Part shown: positions 31,499 through 39,265 of the stretch, piece by piece
Position numbering within the stretch: position 1 is the stretch's first letter
How the letters are laid out: the number at the start of each line of letters is the position of its first letter
DNA from: Clostridia bacterium
GTDB lineage: Bacteria; Bacillota; Clostridia; Oscillospirales; CAG-382
DNA: 51,201 bases
Assembly (NCBI GenBank): GCA_017625615.1
Contig: JAGAKP010000022.1
Coordinates: forward strand, 1-51,201
Direction of reading: 5' to 3'
Notes under the pieces: model-generated
Database searches by the model: none
The model's input: only the letters and a program-made list of their open reading frames with translations
What the model was told of the DNA's origin: nothing
Program-made: the position numbers and the translations under genes

Positions 31499-32140
31499 GT
31501 GACCGCCCTTTATATAATTCTCGGTATCATCGCGCTTTTTTGTCTGTTTCTCTTCCTGCGCGCAAAGGTGTTCGTTACGTGGTGTAACGAGCTGTTCGTG
31601 CGGGTGGGCTTGGGACCCGTACCCTATGAATTTGCCCTGAACGATTTTATAAAAAAGGACGAAAAAGAAGAAAAAGCCGAGGTAAAGGAAAAAAAGACTA
31701 AAAAGCCGAAGAAAGAAAAAAAGAAAAAGGAAAGCAAGGGGAAGGAAAAGAAAAAGGTTCCCTTAAAGGAACAGCTTGAATTTTTCAAAAATATACTTGC
31801 CGCGGTGTACAAGCACTTCGGTAAAAGGGTGCGTGTTGAAAAATACGTGCTCAAGGTATCCGTCGGCACTCCCGACGCGGCACAGACAGCCATTCTGTAC
31901 GGCGGTATAAGCGGTGTTATGGCAAACATAAACGAGCTTATACTTAATTACCGCCACAAAAAGGGCGCCCGTATATATTCGGAATGTAAGCCCGATTTTC
32001 TGAGCGAGAGTATGGATATATACGTGGATATCGGCGCATCCGTAACGCTGTGGAATATAGTTATTACGGGAATAGCGGCGGCGTGGATATGGCTGAAATA
32101 TAAGATAAAAACAAAGAAAACGATAAACGAGAAACGATAA
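31499..32140 (+). CDS. DUF2953-like membrane protein (YtfI-type)
   Basis: 213 residues from a GTG at 31499 with GGAGG upstream. One N-terminal helix (LYIILGIIALFCLFLFLRAKVF) is followed by a very Lys/Glu-rich stretch (about 60-85, KKPKKEKKKKESKGKEKKK), then a domain with VLKVSVGTPDAAQTAILYGGISGVMANI and a C-terminal hydrophobic TLWNIVITGIAAAWIWLKY. The order scpB, this gene, ytfJ is the usual sporulation-linked arrangement in Clostridia and Bacilli. The last residues INEKR come from heptamer sequence at the start of an island. Confidence 0.8.
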   Translation: MTALYIILGIIALFCLFLFLRAKVFVTWCNELFVRVGLGPVPYEFALNDFIKKDEKEEKAEVKEKKTKKPKKEKKKKESKGKEKKKVPLKEQLEFFKNILAAVYKHFGKRVRVEKYVLKVSVGTPDAAQTAILYGGISGVMANINELILNYRHKKGARIYSECKPDFLSESMDIYVDIGASVTLWNIVITGIAAAWIWLKYKIKTKKTINEKR

Positions 32141-32215
32141 ACGAGAAACGAATGGAAACCTTTTTTCGCGAAAACCGCGAAAAAAGCTACCGAAGTTCAT
32201 AGTTCCTCGTTCTCA
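32118..32215. repeat. Heptamer-hairpin island 12
   Basis: ACGATAA/ACGAGAA heptamers begin inside the DUF2953 gene end. Then ATGGAAA, class I hairpin CTTTTTTCGCG-AAAAC-CGCGAAAAAAG (32160-32186), CTACCGAA, and TTCATAG/TTCCTCG heptamers. It ends about ten bases before the ytfJ ribosome site AAGGAG. Confidence 0.85.
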
Positions 32216-32236
32216 TAACACGAAGGAGTATATACT

Positions 32237-32701
32237 ATGCAAGATATTCCCCTTAAGCAGATAATCGAATCCACTTTAGCGAAGATCGGCTCCGTTGCCG
32301 ACGTAAACACCGTTGTGGGTGACCCCATAACTATCGAGGGCGGTATTACCATCGTGCCCTTTTCCAAGGTTTCCGTAGGCTTTGCCTCCGGCGGTGTGGA
32401 TTACGAGGGTAAAAACGCCGCTCCCGAAAAGGCGCCCCATTTTGCGGGCGGAAACGGCGCAGGCGTAAGCGTGGTGCCTCTGGGCTTTTTGCTTATACAA
32501 AACGGCGAGGTGCGTATGCTTGACCTGAAAAATCCCGCTTCCTTTGAGTACGCCGCTCAGGACCCCGTAAGCAAGACTATTTCCGCAGTAAACTCCCTTA
32601 TCGACAAGGGTCCCGATCTGGTGCTTAAGATAAAGGATATAGTTTCCTCTGCCGCCAACAAGGAAGAGGAGACCGACCTTGCCGAGACCGAAACCGAATA
32701 A
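32237..32701 (+). CDS. ytfJ: YtfJ/GerW family sporulation protein
   Basis: 154 residues. GerW/YtfJ domain: IIESTLAKIGSVADVNTVVGDPI, TIVPFSKVSVGFASGGVDYE, then GNGAGVSVVPLGFLLIQNGEVRMLDL. Found in endospore formers and some relatives; needed for proper spore germination in Bacillus. AAGGAG precedes ATG 32237. Its stop TAA overlaps the rluB ATG by one base (TAATG), giving translational coupling. Confidence 0.93.
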   Translation: MQDIPLKQIIESTLAKIGSVADVNTVVGDPITIEGGITIVPFSKVSVGFASGGVDYEGKNAAPEKAPHFAGGNGAGVSVVPLGFLLIQNGEVRMLDLKNPASFEYAAQDPVSKTISAVNSLIDKGPDLVLKIKDIVSSAANKEEETDLAETETE

Positions 32702-33399
32702 TGGAGCGTATACAGAAATATATCGCCTCCTGCGGAGTGATGTCCCGCAGAGCCGCCGAAAAGGAGATCGCCGCAGGTAACGTGACGGTCAACGGCGTGC
32801 GGGCGGAGATCGGTCAAGCCGTAAGCGACAAGGACGTAATTTGCTTTCACGGCGAAAGGATACGCCCCGAAAAGCGGAAAATTACCGTAATGCTAAACAA
32901 GCCCGCCGGCTACGTCACTACCATGAGTGACGAAATGGGCAGAAAGACCGTGTCCGACCTTGTGGACCTGCCCGAGAGGCTGTACCCCGCGGGACGGCTT
33001 GATAAGGACAGCGAGGGTCTGCTTATTATGACCAACGACGGCGAGCTGGCAAACCGTCTTACCCACCCCAAAAGCGGGAAAAAGAAGATATACCACGTGT
33101 ATCTCCGCGGCAGTGTGGATAATAACGCCTTGGATATGCTCCGCGCAATGAAAACGCTGGACGGCGAAAAAATAAACCCCGTGGGAGTGGAGCTTATTAA
33201 AAGAAGCCCTACGGGAAGCGTGGTAAAATTCACTCTTACCGAGGGAAAAAACCGTCAGATACGCCGTATGTGCGAGGCGGCGGGAGTTACCGTTACACAG
33301 CTTAAGCGGGTGCAGATAGGCTCACTTCGGCTGGGCGACCTCAAGACGGGACAGTACCGCAAGCTAACAGACAAAGAAAAGGAAGAGCTTCTTAAATGA
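32701..33399 (+). CDS. rluB: Ribosomal large subunit pseudouridine synthase B
   Basis: 232 residues. N-terminal S4 RNA-binding domain (RIQKYIASCGVMSRRAAEKEIAAGNVTVNG), then the RsuA/RluB catalytic domain with MLNKPAGYVTT, the active-site Asp in PAGRLDKDSEGLLIMTNDG and the EGKNRQIRRMCEAAG motif. It modifies 23S rRNA near helix 89. The start overlaps the ytfJ stop; the stop overlaps yhbY by four bases. Confidence 0.94.
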   Translation: MERIQKYIASCGVMSRRAAEKEIAAGNVTVNGVRAEIGQAVSDKDVICFHGERIRPEKRKITVMLNKPAGYVTTMSDEMGRKTVSDLVDLPERLYPAGRLDKDSEGLLIMTNDGELANRLTHPKSGKKKIYHVYLRGSVDNNALDMLRAMKTLDGEKINPVGVELIKRSPTGSVVKFTLTEGKNRQIRRMCEAAGVTVTQLKRVQIGSLRLGDLKTGQYRKLTDKEKEELLK

Positions 33400-33698
33400 T
33401 AACTACGAAACAGCGCGCGTATCTGCGCTCTATGGCAAACACCTTGCCTGCATTATATATTGCGGGAAAGGGCGAGGTTACCGAAAACCAGCTTCAGACC
33501 TTTGCGGACGGGCTGGAGAAAAAGGAAATAATAAAAATTTCCGTCCTTGAAACAAGCCCTTACACCCCCCGCGAGCTTTGCGATATTCTCGTTTCCGAGC
33601 TTGACGCCGAGCCCGTTCAGGTTATCGGCAGAAAGATAGTACTTTACAAGCAGGCGAAGAACAAGGATAACCGCAAGATAGTCCTGCCCGTAAAATGA
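33396..33698 (+). CDS. yhbY: YhbY-type CRM-domain RNA-binding protein
   Basis: 100 residues, one CRM domain: KQRAYLRSMANTLPALYIAGKGEVTENQ, KKEIIKISVL, and VIGRKIVLYKQAK (GxKxVLYR-like). It associates with pre-50S ribosomal particles. ATGA overlaps link it to rluB upstream and to yqeK downstream. Confidence 0.92.
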   Translation: MITTKQRAYLRSMANTLPALYIAGKGEVTENQLQTFADGLEKKEIIKISVLETSPYTPRELCDILVSELDAEPVQVIGRKIVLYKQAKNKDNRKIVLPVK

Positions 33699-34222
33699 GC
33701 AGGGTTCATCACGTAGAGGGAGTTATTTCAGCCGCGGAAATGATACGCAGGGAGGTTTTCCCCCATCTGGACAAGGACGAGGTGTACCGCGCCGCGCTGT
33801 ATCACGATCACACCAAGGAAATGGACCAGCTTTTGCTGATGGAAAAATACGGAATTTCCGACGAGGAGCTGAAAAGATCTCCCGCAGTAATACACGCGTT
33901 CACCGCCGCTGAATTTTTAAAGGAAAAGGGCGAGGATGAAGGGGTAATAAACGCGGTGAGGTACCACACCACGGGCAGACCCGATATGACGGAAATTGAG
34001 AAAATTATATTCGTTGCCGATTATATCGAGGAAAACCGTGAGTATGAGACCTGCAAAAAGGCGAGAAATACCTATTTGCAAGAGGAAAAAACAGTTAAAA
34101 ATTTAGATAAATTGATTTATACCATATTGAAAAATACGGTAGACCATTTAAAAGAAAAGAAATCATACGTTCATCCGCTGACTACGGAAACGATGAAATG
34201 GTATGAAAACGATAAACGATAA
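33695..34222 (+). CDS. yqeK: YqeK-type HD hydrolase (Ap4A hydrolase)
   Basis: 175 residues. HD-superfamily protein related to YqeK, which splits diadenosine tetraphosphate symmetrically. The N-terminal His is in SRVHHVEGVISAA. The HD motif region reads YRAALYHDHTKEM. AVRYHTTGRPDMTEIEKIIFVADYIEENR is the typical YqeK signature. nadD, normally between yhbY and yqeK in Firmicutes, is absent here. The C-terminal residues NDKR and the stop are heptamer sequence. Confidence 0.88.
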   Translation: MSRVHHVEGVISAAEMIRREVFPHLDKDEVYRAALYHDHTKEMDQLLLMEKYGISDEELKRSPAVIHAFTAAEFLKEKGEDEGVINAVRYHTTGRPDMTEIEKIIFVADYIEENREYETCKKARNTYLQEEKTVKNLDKLIYTILKNTVDHLKEKKSYVHPLTTETMKWYENDKR

Positions 34223-34318
34223 ACGATAAACGATGAACGATAAACTTCGGAAGATTTTTGTTCGCACACGAACAAAAATCAACCATAATTTCTCATTCCT
34301 CGTTCCTCATTTCTCGTT
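34200..34318. repeat. Heptamer-hairpin island 13
   Basis: ACGATAA heptamers starting in the yqeK end, ACTTCGGAA, class I hairpin GATTTTTGTTCG-CACA-CGAACAAAAATC (34253-34280, identical to island 4), AACCATAA, and TTTCTCA/TTCCTCG heptamers. It stops six bases before AAGGAG of rsfS. Confidence 0.85.
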
Positions 34319-34336
34319 ACCGTAAAGGAGATTATT

Positions 34337-34672
34337 ATGGCAGAAATGGCAATTCAGGACAAAATAGCTTCCGTCGCACAAGCGGCGCTTGACAGCAAAA
34401 ACGGACAGGATATATCCGCAATCCACGTGGCAAAGCAGACCGTCCTTGCAGACTGGTTCGTGCTGGCAACGGGTACCTCCAATACCCACATAAACGCACT
34501 TGCCGACGAGGTGGAGTTCAAGGTCAAGGAAGAATTGGGTATCGACCCCATCCGCACCGAGGGACAGGGAAACAATATGTGGATACTCATCGACTACGGC
34601 TCCGTTATAGTCCACGTGTTTACTAAAGAAGGAAGAGAGTTCTATAAATTAGACAAACTCTGGACAGTATAA
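34337..34672 (+). CDS. rsfS: Ribosomal silencing factor RsfS
   Basis: 111 residues, RsfS/Iojap domain: DISAIHVAKQTVLADWFVLATGTSNTHINALADEVE, RTEGQGNNMWILIDYGSVIVHVFTKEGREFYKLDKLW. It blocks 50S-30S joining in starvation. AAGGAG precedes the ATG. It is usually directly behind yqeK; here an island of about 110 bases lies between. Confidence 0.94.
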   Translation: MAEMAIQDKIASVAQAALDSKNGQDISAIHVAKQTVLADWFVLATGTSNTHINALADEVEFKVKEELGIDPIRTEGQGNNMWILIDYGSVIVHVFTKEGREFYKLDKLWTV

Positions 34673-34780
34673 AATGATGAATGAGAAATGATGAATGATG
34701 AATGATGGAAACCTTTTTTCGCGTTTTTTCGCGAAAAAAGCTACCGAAATTCCTCATTCCTCATTCCGAATTCCTCATTC
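34672..34780. repeat. Heptamer-hairpin island 14
   Basis: AATGATG/AATGAGA heptamers start at the rsfS stop. ATGGAAA, class I hairpin CTTTTTTCGCG-TTTTTT-CGCGAAAAAAG (34713-34740), CTACCGAA and TTCCTCA heptamers follow. No T-box motif is present before leuS. Confidence 0.85.
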
Positions 34781-34806
34781 AATTATATATCAAGTGAGAT
34801 TTTATT

Positions 34807-37203
34807 ATGAAGTACGATTACAAACATTACGAAAAATACTGGCAGGATCATTGGGAGAAAGACCAAATCTTTGCCTGCGAAATTGACAAAAGCAAAAAGA
34901 AATTCTACGGTCTGGTAGAGTTTCCTTATCCTTCGGGAGCGGGAATGCACGTGGGCCACATCAAGGCTTACGGCGGACTCGAGGTCATAACCCGTAAAAA
35001 GCGTATGGAGGGCTACAACGTTCTGTTCCCCATAGGCTTTGACGCTTTCGGTCTTCCCACCGAAAACTACGCTATAAAGACCAACACCCATCCCAGAGTG
35101 GTTACCGACAACAACATTGCAAAGTTTACCTCCCAGATGAAGAAGGTAGGCTTCGGCTTTGACTGGTCCAGAGTTATCGATACCACCGAGGAGGACTACT
35201 ACAAGTGGACACAGTGGATATTCCTCAAGCTCTTTGAAAACGGACTCGTTTTCCGCGACAAAGCCCTTGTCAACTACTGCCCCTCCTGCCGCTGCGTGCT
35301 TTCCAACGAGGACAGTCAGGGCGGTAAATGCGATATCTGCCACAGCGACGTTGTGCAGAAATCCAAGGACGTATGGTACTTACGTATTACCAAATACGCA
35401 GACAAGCTGCTGCAGGGTCTTGCCGACGTTGATTATCTCCCCAACATAGTGCTCCAGCAGGAAAACTGGATCGGCAAGAGCGAGGGCGCATTCGCTTCCT
35501 TCGCCCTTAAGGAGGTTGAAGAGTCCCTCCGCATCTACACCACCCGTCCCGACACTATGTTCGGCGTTACCTTTATGGTTATGGCGCCCGAGCATCCTTT
35601 GATCGACAAGTATGCCGAAAAAATTTCCAATATGGACGAGGTGCTGGCATACCGCGCCCTTTGCGCAAAGAAGACCGAGTTCGAGCGCACACAGCTTAAC
35701 AAGGATAAGACCGGCGTGCGCCTTAAGGGTCTTACCGCTATAAATCCCCTTTCCGGAAAGGAAGTTCCCATATTCATTTCCGATTACGTTATGATGGGCT
35801 ACGGCACCGGCGCAATTATGGCTGTTCCCGCCCACGACGAGCGTGACTTTGAGTTTGCCACCAAGTTCGGCGTTGATATTATTCCCGTTATCAAGGGCGG
35901 CGACGGTAAAAGTGCCTACACCGGCGACGGCGAAATGATAAATTCCGATTTCCTCAACGGTATTACCAACAAAAAGGACGCCGTTTCCGCCGCTATTAAG
36001 GTGCTCGAGGAAAAAGGTCTGGGCGAGGGCGGTACTCAGTTCAAGATGAAGGACTGGGCGTTTAACCGTCAGCGTTATTGGGGCGAGCCCATTCCCATCA
36101 TCCACTGTCCTCACTGCGGTGACGTTGCCGTTCCCTACGAGGAATTGCCTCTCCGTCTGCCCGATATGGAGCAGTTCGTGCCCGGCGAGGGCGGCGAAAG
36201 CCCGCTGGCAAAGGTAGAATCCTTCGTTAACTGCGTTTGCCCCAAGTGCGGAGCAAAAGCAAAGCGCGAGACCGACACAATGCCTCAGTGGGCAGGATCA
36301 AGCTGGTACTTCCTGCGCTATCTTGACCCTCACAACGAAAAGGAATTTTGCTCCAAGGAAGCACTGGAATACTGGATGCCCGTTGACTGGTACAACGGCG
36401 GTATGGAGCACGTTACCCGCCATATGATCTACTCCCGCTTCTGGCACCGCTTCCTTTACGATATCGGCGAGGTAAACACGCCCGAGCCTTACGCAAAGCG
36501 TACCGCACAGGGTCTTATCCTCGGTCCCGACGGAGAAAAGATGTCCAAGTCCCGCGGAAACGTAGTGGATCCCAACGAGATAGTCGAAAAGTACGGCGCA
36601 GACGTTTTGCGCGTGTATATAATGTTTATGGGCGACTACGAAAAGGCGTCCCCTTGGTCGGATTCCTCCGTCCGCGGATGTAAGCGCTTCCTTGACAGAG
36701 TTGCGGGTATGGCTGAATTGCCCGGCTGTGCATCCACCGATGCAACACTGTCCGCTCTGCACAAGCTCATAAAGAAGGTGTCAAACGATATCGACGGTAT
36801 GAAGTTCAACACCGCCATCGCGGCGATGATGAGCTATATCAACGGCGTATACGAGCAGAACGCAATAAACCGCGATGAGCTCAAGGTTTTCGTCAAGCTC
36901 CTTGCACCCTTTGCGCCTCACCTCGCAGAGGAAATGTGGCACGATCTGGGCGAAACCACCTACGTTTCCCTCGCTCCCTGGCCCGTCTACGACGAAAGCA
37001 AGACCGTGGACAACACCGTTGAAATTGCGGTTCAGTTCCTCGGCAAGCTGAAGGGCACCGTGGTCATCCCCGCCGACGCTGACGAGGATACCGCTTGGGC
37101 GGCAGTGCAGGAAAGCGGCGTGCTGGAGCAGGCGTTGGAGGGCAAGACCATCGTAAAGAAAATATACGTTAAGGGCAGGATCTTCAACGTTGTCGCTCGG
37201 TAA
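34807..37203 (+). CDS. leuS: Leucyl-tRNA synthetase
   Basis: 798 residues, class I synthetase. The HIGH motif is HVGHIKAYGG (in FPYPSGAGMHVGH), zinc-type cysteines CPSCRCVLSNEDSQGGKCDIC follow, then the editing domain with TTRPDTMFGVTFMVMAPEHPL and GYGTGAIMAVPAHDERD, and KMSKSRGN near residue 580. The C-terminal anticodon domain ends normally. Length fits short-form bacterial LeuRS. ATG 34807 has GTGAG upstream. A 290-bp region with terminal inverted repeats starts at its last codon. Confidence 0.97.
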   Translation: MKYDYKHYEKYWQDHWEKDQIFACEIDKSKKKFYGLVEFPYPSGAGMHVGHIKAYGGLEVITRKKRMEGYNVLFPIGFDAFGLPTENYAIKTNTHPRVVTDNNIAKFTSQMKKVGFGFDWSRVIDTTEEDYYKWTQWIFLKLFENGLVFRDKALVNYCPSCRCVLSNEDSQGGKCDICHSDVVQKSKDVWYLRITKYADKLLQGLADVDYLPNIVLQQENWIGKSEGAFASFALKEVEESLRIYTTRPDTMFGVTFMVMAPEHPLIDKYAEKISNMDEVLAYRALCAKKTEFERTQLNKDKTGVRLKGLTAINPLSGKEVPIFISDYVMMGYGTGAIMAVPAHDERDFEFATKFGVDIIPVIKGGDGKSAYTGDGEMINSDFLNGITNKKDAVSAAIKVLEEKGLGEGGTQFKMKDWAFNRQRYWGEPIPIIHCPHCGDVAVPYEELPLRLPDMEQFVPGEGGESPLAKVESFVNCVCPKCGAKAKRETDTMPQWAGSSWYFLRYLDPHNEKEFCSKEALEYWMPVDWYNGGMEHVTRHMIYSRFWHRFLYDIGEVNTPEPYAKRTAQGLILGPDGEKMSKSRGNVVDPNEIVEKYGADVLRVYIMFMGDYEKASPWSDSSVRGCKRFLDRVAGMAELPGCASTDATLSALHKLIKKVSNDIDGMKFNTAIAAMMSYINGVYEQNAINRDELKVFVKLLAPFAPHLAEEMWHDLGETTYVSLAPWPVYDESKTVDNTVEIAVQFLGKLKGTVVIPADADEDTAWAAVQESGVLEQALEGKTIVKKIYVKGRIFNVVAR

Positions 37204-37488
37204 AACACTGTAGATCGAAACGCAAAACATTTATAAAAATTTTGCTGAAGCAAGTTCCCATTTGTAGGGCGGGTGGCTTATCCGGGGTCCCCAAAAAAAT
37301 GCGAATAGCATTTTTTCGGGGCGCCCCTTGTTTCCGCCGCACCCACAGCAGTAAAAATAAGGTAAAAATTCCGTAGAATAAATCTACGGAATTTTCTTTT
37401 ATTTTGCGTTTCTAAACGCTTTCGGTCGGTGGGCAGTACCTTTGTACAGCACCACGCGCCCGAAAGACGTTTTCTACAGCGTTTTACC
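37199..37488. mobile_element. 290-bp region with inverted-repeat ends (MITE-like)
   Basis: The ends GGTAAAACACTGTAGA (37199-37214) and TCTACAGCGTTTTACC (37473-37488) are inverted copies with one mismatch. Inside are a second pair CGAAACGCAAAA (37216) / TTTTGCGTTTC (37402), an H40-like GGGGTCCCC hairpin, a terminator (37364-37400) and the hairpin CTTTCGG/CCGAAAG (37419-37466). The left end supplies the last base pairs and stop of leuS. No ORF inside. It may be a non-autonomous element or simply a nested structured 3' region. Confidence 0.5.
37364..37400 (+). terminator. leuS terminator
   Basis: AAAA-TTCCGTAGA / TCTACGGAA-TTTT-CTTTT stem-loop. Confidence 0.8.
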
Positions 37489-37540
37489 ATCGCTCACTTC
37501 TGACTTTGAGTTATTACAGACAAAACATATCGAAAATTTT

Positions 37541-37612
37541 AATTTGAAGATTTTTGCAACACCTTGCAAAAATCAACCATAATTCCTCGTTCCTCGTTTC
37601 TCATTTCTCATT
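37541..37612. repeat. Heptamer-hairpin island 15
   Basis: Class I hairpin GATTTTTGCAA-CACC-TTGCAAAAATC (37549-37574), AACCATAA and TTCCTCG/TTTCTCA heptamers ending at a T/A run, then hairpin train 2. Confidence 0.85.
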
Positions 37613-37615
37613 AAA

Positions 37616-37731
37616 AAAATCCGCTATGCGGATTTTTACCGAAACGGCGCAACAGCGTTGCGACATGTAACGCACCGACAGGTGCATGTAACGCGCTCGG
37701 AGAGCGCATGTAACTCACCCCGCAGGGGTGA
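37616..37731. repeat. Hairpin train 2 (four hairpins, ATGTAAC spacers)
   Basis: Leader AAATCCGC/GCGGATTT then ACCGAAACGG, then CGCAAC/GTTGCG (37648-37662), GCACC/GGTGC (37672-37685), GCGCTC/GAGCGC (37693-37707) and TCACCCC/GGGGTGA (37715-37731), joined by ATGTAAC. Same hairpins in the same order as train 1, except that GGAGCCG is missing and the spacer differs. Confidence 0.85.
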
Positions 37732-37733
37732 TT

Positions 37734-37842
37734 GAAGACGGCAGTGTAGTGCGAACAGTTTGCGGGCGCATCGTGATGCGCCCCTACGGTTTATGCGTAG
37801 CCGTGGCGCGTTCGTAGGGGCGATTCACGAATCGCCCGCATA
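37734..37842. repeat. Composite palindrome block (copy of 5920-6085)
   Basis: AGACGGCAGTG, GCGAACAGTTTGCGG, GGGCGCATC/GATGCGCCC (37764-37783), TACGGTTTATGCGTAGCC, and a CGTAGGGG palindrome with a GGGCGATTC/GAATCGCCC stem (37814-37840). It lacks the 57-bp block present in the first copy. Confidence 0.75.
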
Positions 37843-37849
37843 AAAAAAC

Positions 37850-37926
37850 CAAAATCCGCTTCGGCGGATTTTTACCGAAGTTCCTCGTTTCTCGTTCCTC
37901 ATTTCTCATTCCCCATTCCTCATTAT
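37850..37926. repeat. Heptamer-hairpin island 16
   Basis: AAAATCCGC-TTCG-GCGGATTTT (37851-37873), ACCGAAG, then TTCCTCG/TTTCTCG/TTCCTCA heptamers. No left array. The rest of 37204-38069 up to the promoter holds no gene. Confidence 0.8.
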
Positions 37927-37947
37927 AAACTTTGATACATAATTGTG

Positions 37948-38012
37948 CCTTGCTAAACTTTAACTAAACTTTATAACTTTCTATTGACAAACCCGTTATA
38001 CTGTGGTAAAAT
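37948..38012 (+). promoter_or_regulatory. Response regulator promoter with direct repeats
   Basis: TTGACA (37984-37989), 17-base spacer, TAAAAT (38007-38012). Just upstream are CTAAACTTTAA and CTAAACTTTAT, direct repeats 11 bp apart, followed by AACTTT. That spacing is typical of OmpR/PhoB-type regulator sites and suggests autoregulation. Confidence 0.6.
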
Positions 38013-38069
38013 GCAAACAAAGAGAAAACGAAAGTTTAAAAACAATATTTAAACGGAGGTAAACAAAAA

Positions 38070-38759
38070 ATGACAAAAGTTCTGGTTATAGACGATGATA
38101 ACAATATATGCGAGCTATTGCGCATGTATCTTGAAAAGGAAGGCTACGAGGTACGCACCGCCAACGACGGTCAGGCGGGAATAAACGCTTTCCGTATGTA
38201 CGAGCCCGACATGGTCCTTCTCGACGTGATGATGCCCGTTAAGGACGGCTGGCAGGTATGCAGAGAGATCCGCGAGCATTCTTCAAAGCCTATAATAATG
38301 ATCACCGCAAAGGGAGAGACTATAGACAAGGTGCTCGGTCTTGAATTGGGCGCAGACGATTTTATAGTAAAGCCTCTTGATATGAAGGAGGTATTCGCCC
38401 GCATCAAGGCGGTGCTCCGCAGATACGTCAACCGCGACGCCAACGACGGAGAGGTCATCCGCTTTGAAAATCTCGAGATATCCCGCCAGAAATACGAGCT
38501 TAAGATAAAGGGCAGTATAGTTGACCTGCCTCCCAAGGAATTGGAGCTGCTGTATTTCCTCGCCGCCAACTACAACCGCGTTTTCACCCGCGACCAGCTT
38601 CTTGACAAGGTGTGGGGCTTTGATTATCTCGGCGACAGCCGTACCGTTGACGTACACATCAAGCGTCTCCGCGAAAAATTAGAGGGCGCAAGCGAAAAAT
38701 GGGTACTCAAGACCGTTTGGGGAGTAGGCTATAAGTTCGAGGTAAGAACGGAATCATGA
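38070..38759 (+). CDS. OmpR/PhoB-family response regulator (orphan)
   Basis: 229 residues. Receiver domain with acidic DDD near residues 9-11, phospho-Asp in MVLLDVMMPVKDGW (about 53), Thr/Lys in MITAKG and IVKPLD. Then a winged helix with PPKELELLYFLAANYNRVFTRDQLLDKVWG and TVDVHIKRLREKLEG. No histidine kinase is adjacent: the next gene, overlapping by four bases, is a YcxB-like membrane protein. GGAGG precedes ATG 38070. Confidence 0.93.
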   Translation: MTKVLVIDDDNNICELLRMYLEKEGYEVRTANDGQAGINAFRMYEPDMVLLDVMMPVKDGWQVCREIREHSSKPIIMITAKGETIDKVLGLELGADDFIVKPLDMKEVFARIKAVLRRYVNRDANDGEVIRFENLEISRQKYELKIKGSIVDLPPKELELLYFLAANYNRVFTRDQLLDKVWGFDYLGDSRTVDVHIKRLREKLEGASEKWVLKTVWGVGYKFEVRTES

Positions 38760-39265
38760 GTAACGCCACCGTAACCTACCGCATAAGCCCCGCATTTTTT
38801 GCGGAATACTGCTATTTTTCACTTTTTCGTATAAAGAATTACCGTCTTGCCCGCACCGTAGCCCTCGTCGCGGCGGCAAGCGCAGGTCTGCTTGTTGCCC
38901 TTGCGGGTGCCGTTATATATCAGAATATGACCGTTATCCTGCTGGGCGGCGCTATTACGCTGGTAACGGTAATGATACCCTTTACACAGAAAAAGTACAT
39001 TAAAAGCCGTTATAAATTGGTTTACGGCAAGACCTTGACGGTGTACACCGCATCCTTTACCAAAAACGGCACCTTTACCATTTCCGCAGGAGATATAACC
39101 GAAAAATACGGCAAGCAGGATATTAAAAACGTATACCGCATCCGCGGCGGCTTCGTGGTGAGCACCTCCAACAAGGCGAATTTCCTCGTTCCGAGCGCGG
39201 ACACTCTGCCGGATATTGATTGGTTCAAGCAAACCTACGGCGATAAATTCAAGAAATGCATATAG
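38756..39265 (+). CDS. YcxB-like membrane protein
   Basis: 169 residues. A cytosolic start, two helices (VALVAAASAGLLVALAGAVIY and MTVILLGGAITLVTVMIPF), then a PH-like beta domain with the YcxB pattern: FTISAGDITEKYGKQDIKNVYRIRGGFVVSTSNKANFLVP. Function unknown. The ATGA overlap with the response regulator places it where a kinase gene would be expected. The stop is followed by an island. Confidence 0.8.
   Translation: MSNATVTYRISPAFFAEYCYFSLFRIKNYRLARTVALVAAASAGLLVALAGAVIYQNMTVILLGGAITLVTVMIPFTQKKYIKSRYKLVYGKTLTVYTASFTKNGTFTISAGDITEKYGKQDIKNVYRIRGGFVVSTSNKANFLVPSADTLPDIDWFKQTYGDKFKKCI

Noticed and set aside
34672-34806. T-box leader of leuS
   Set aside because: No T-box consensus or specifier loop. 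The stretch is an ordinary heptamer-hairpin island.
37199-37488. Insertion sequence
   Set aside because: No transposase frame inside; at most a non-autonomous element.
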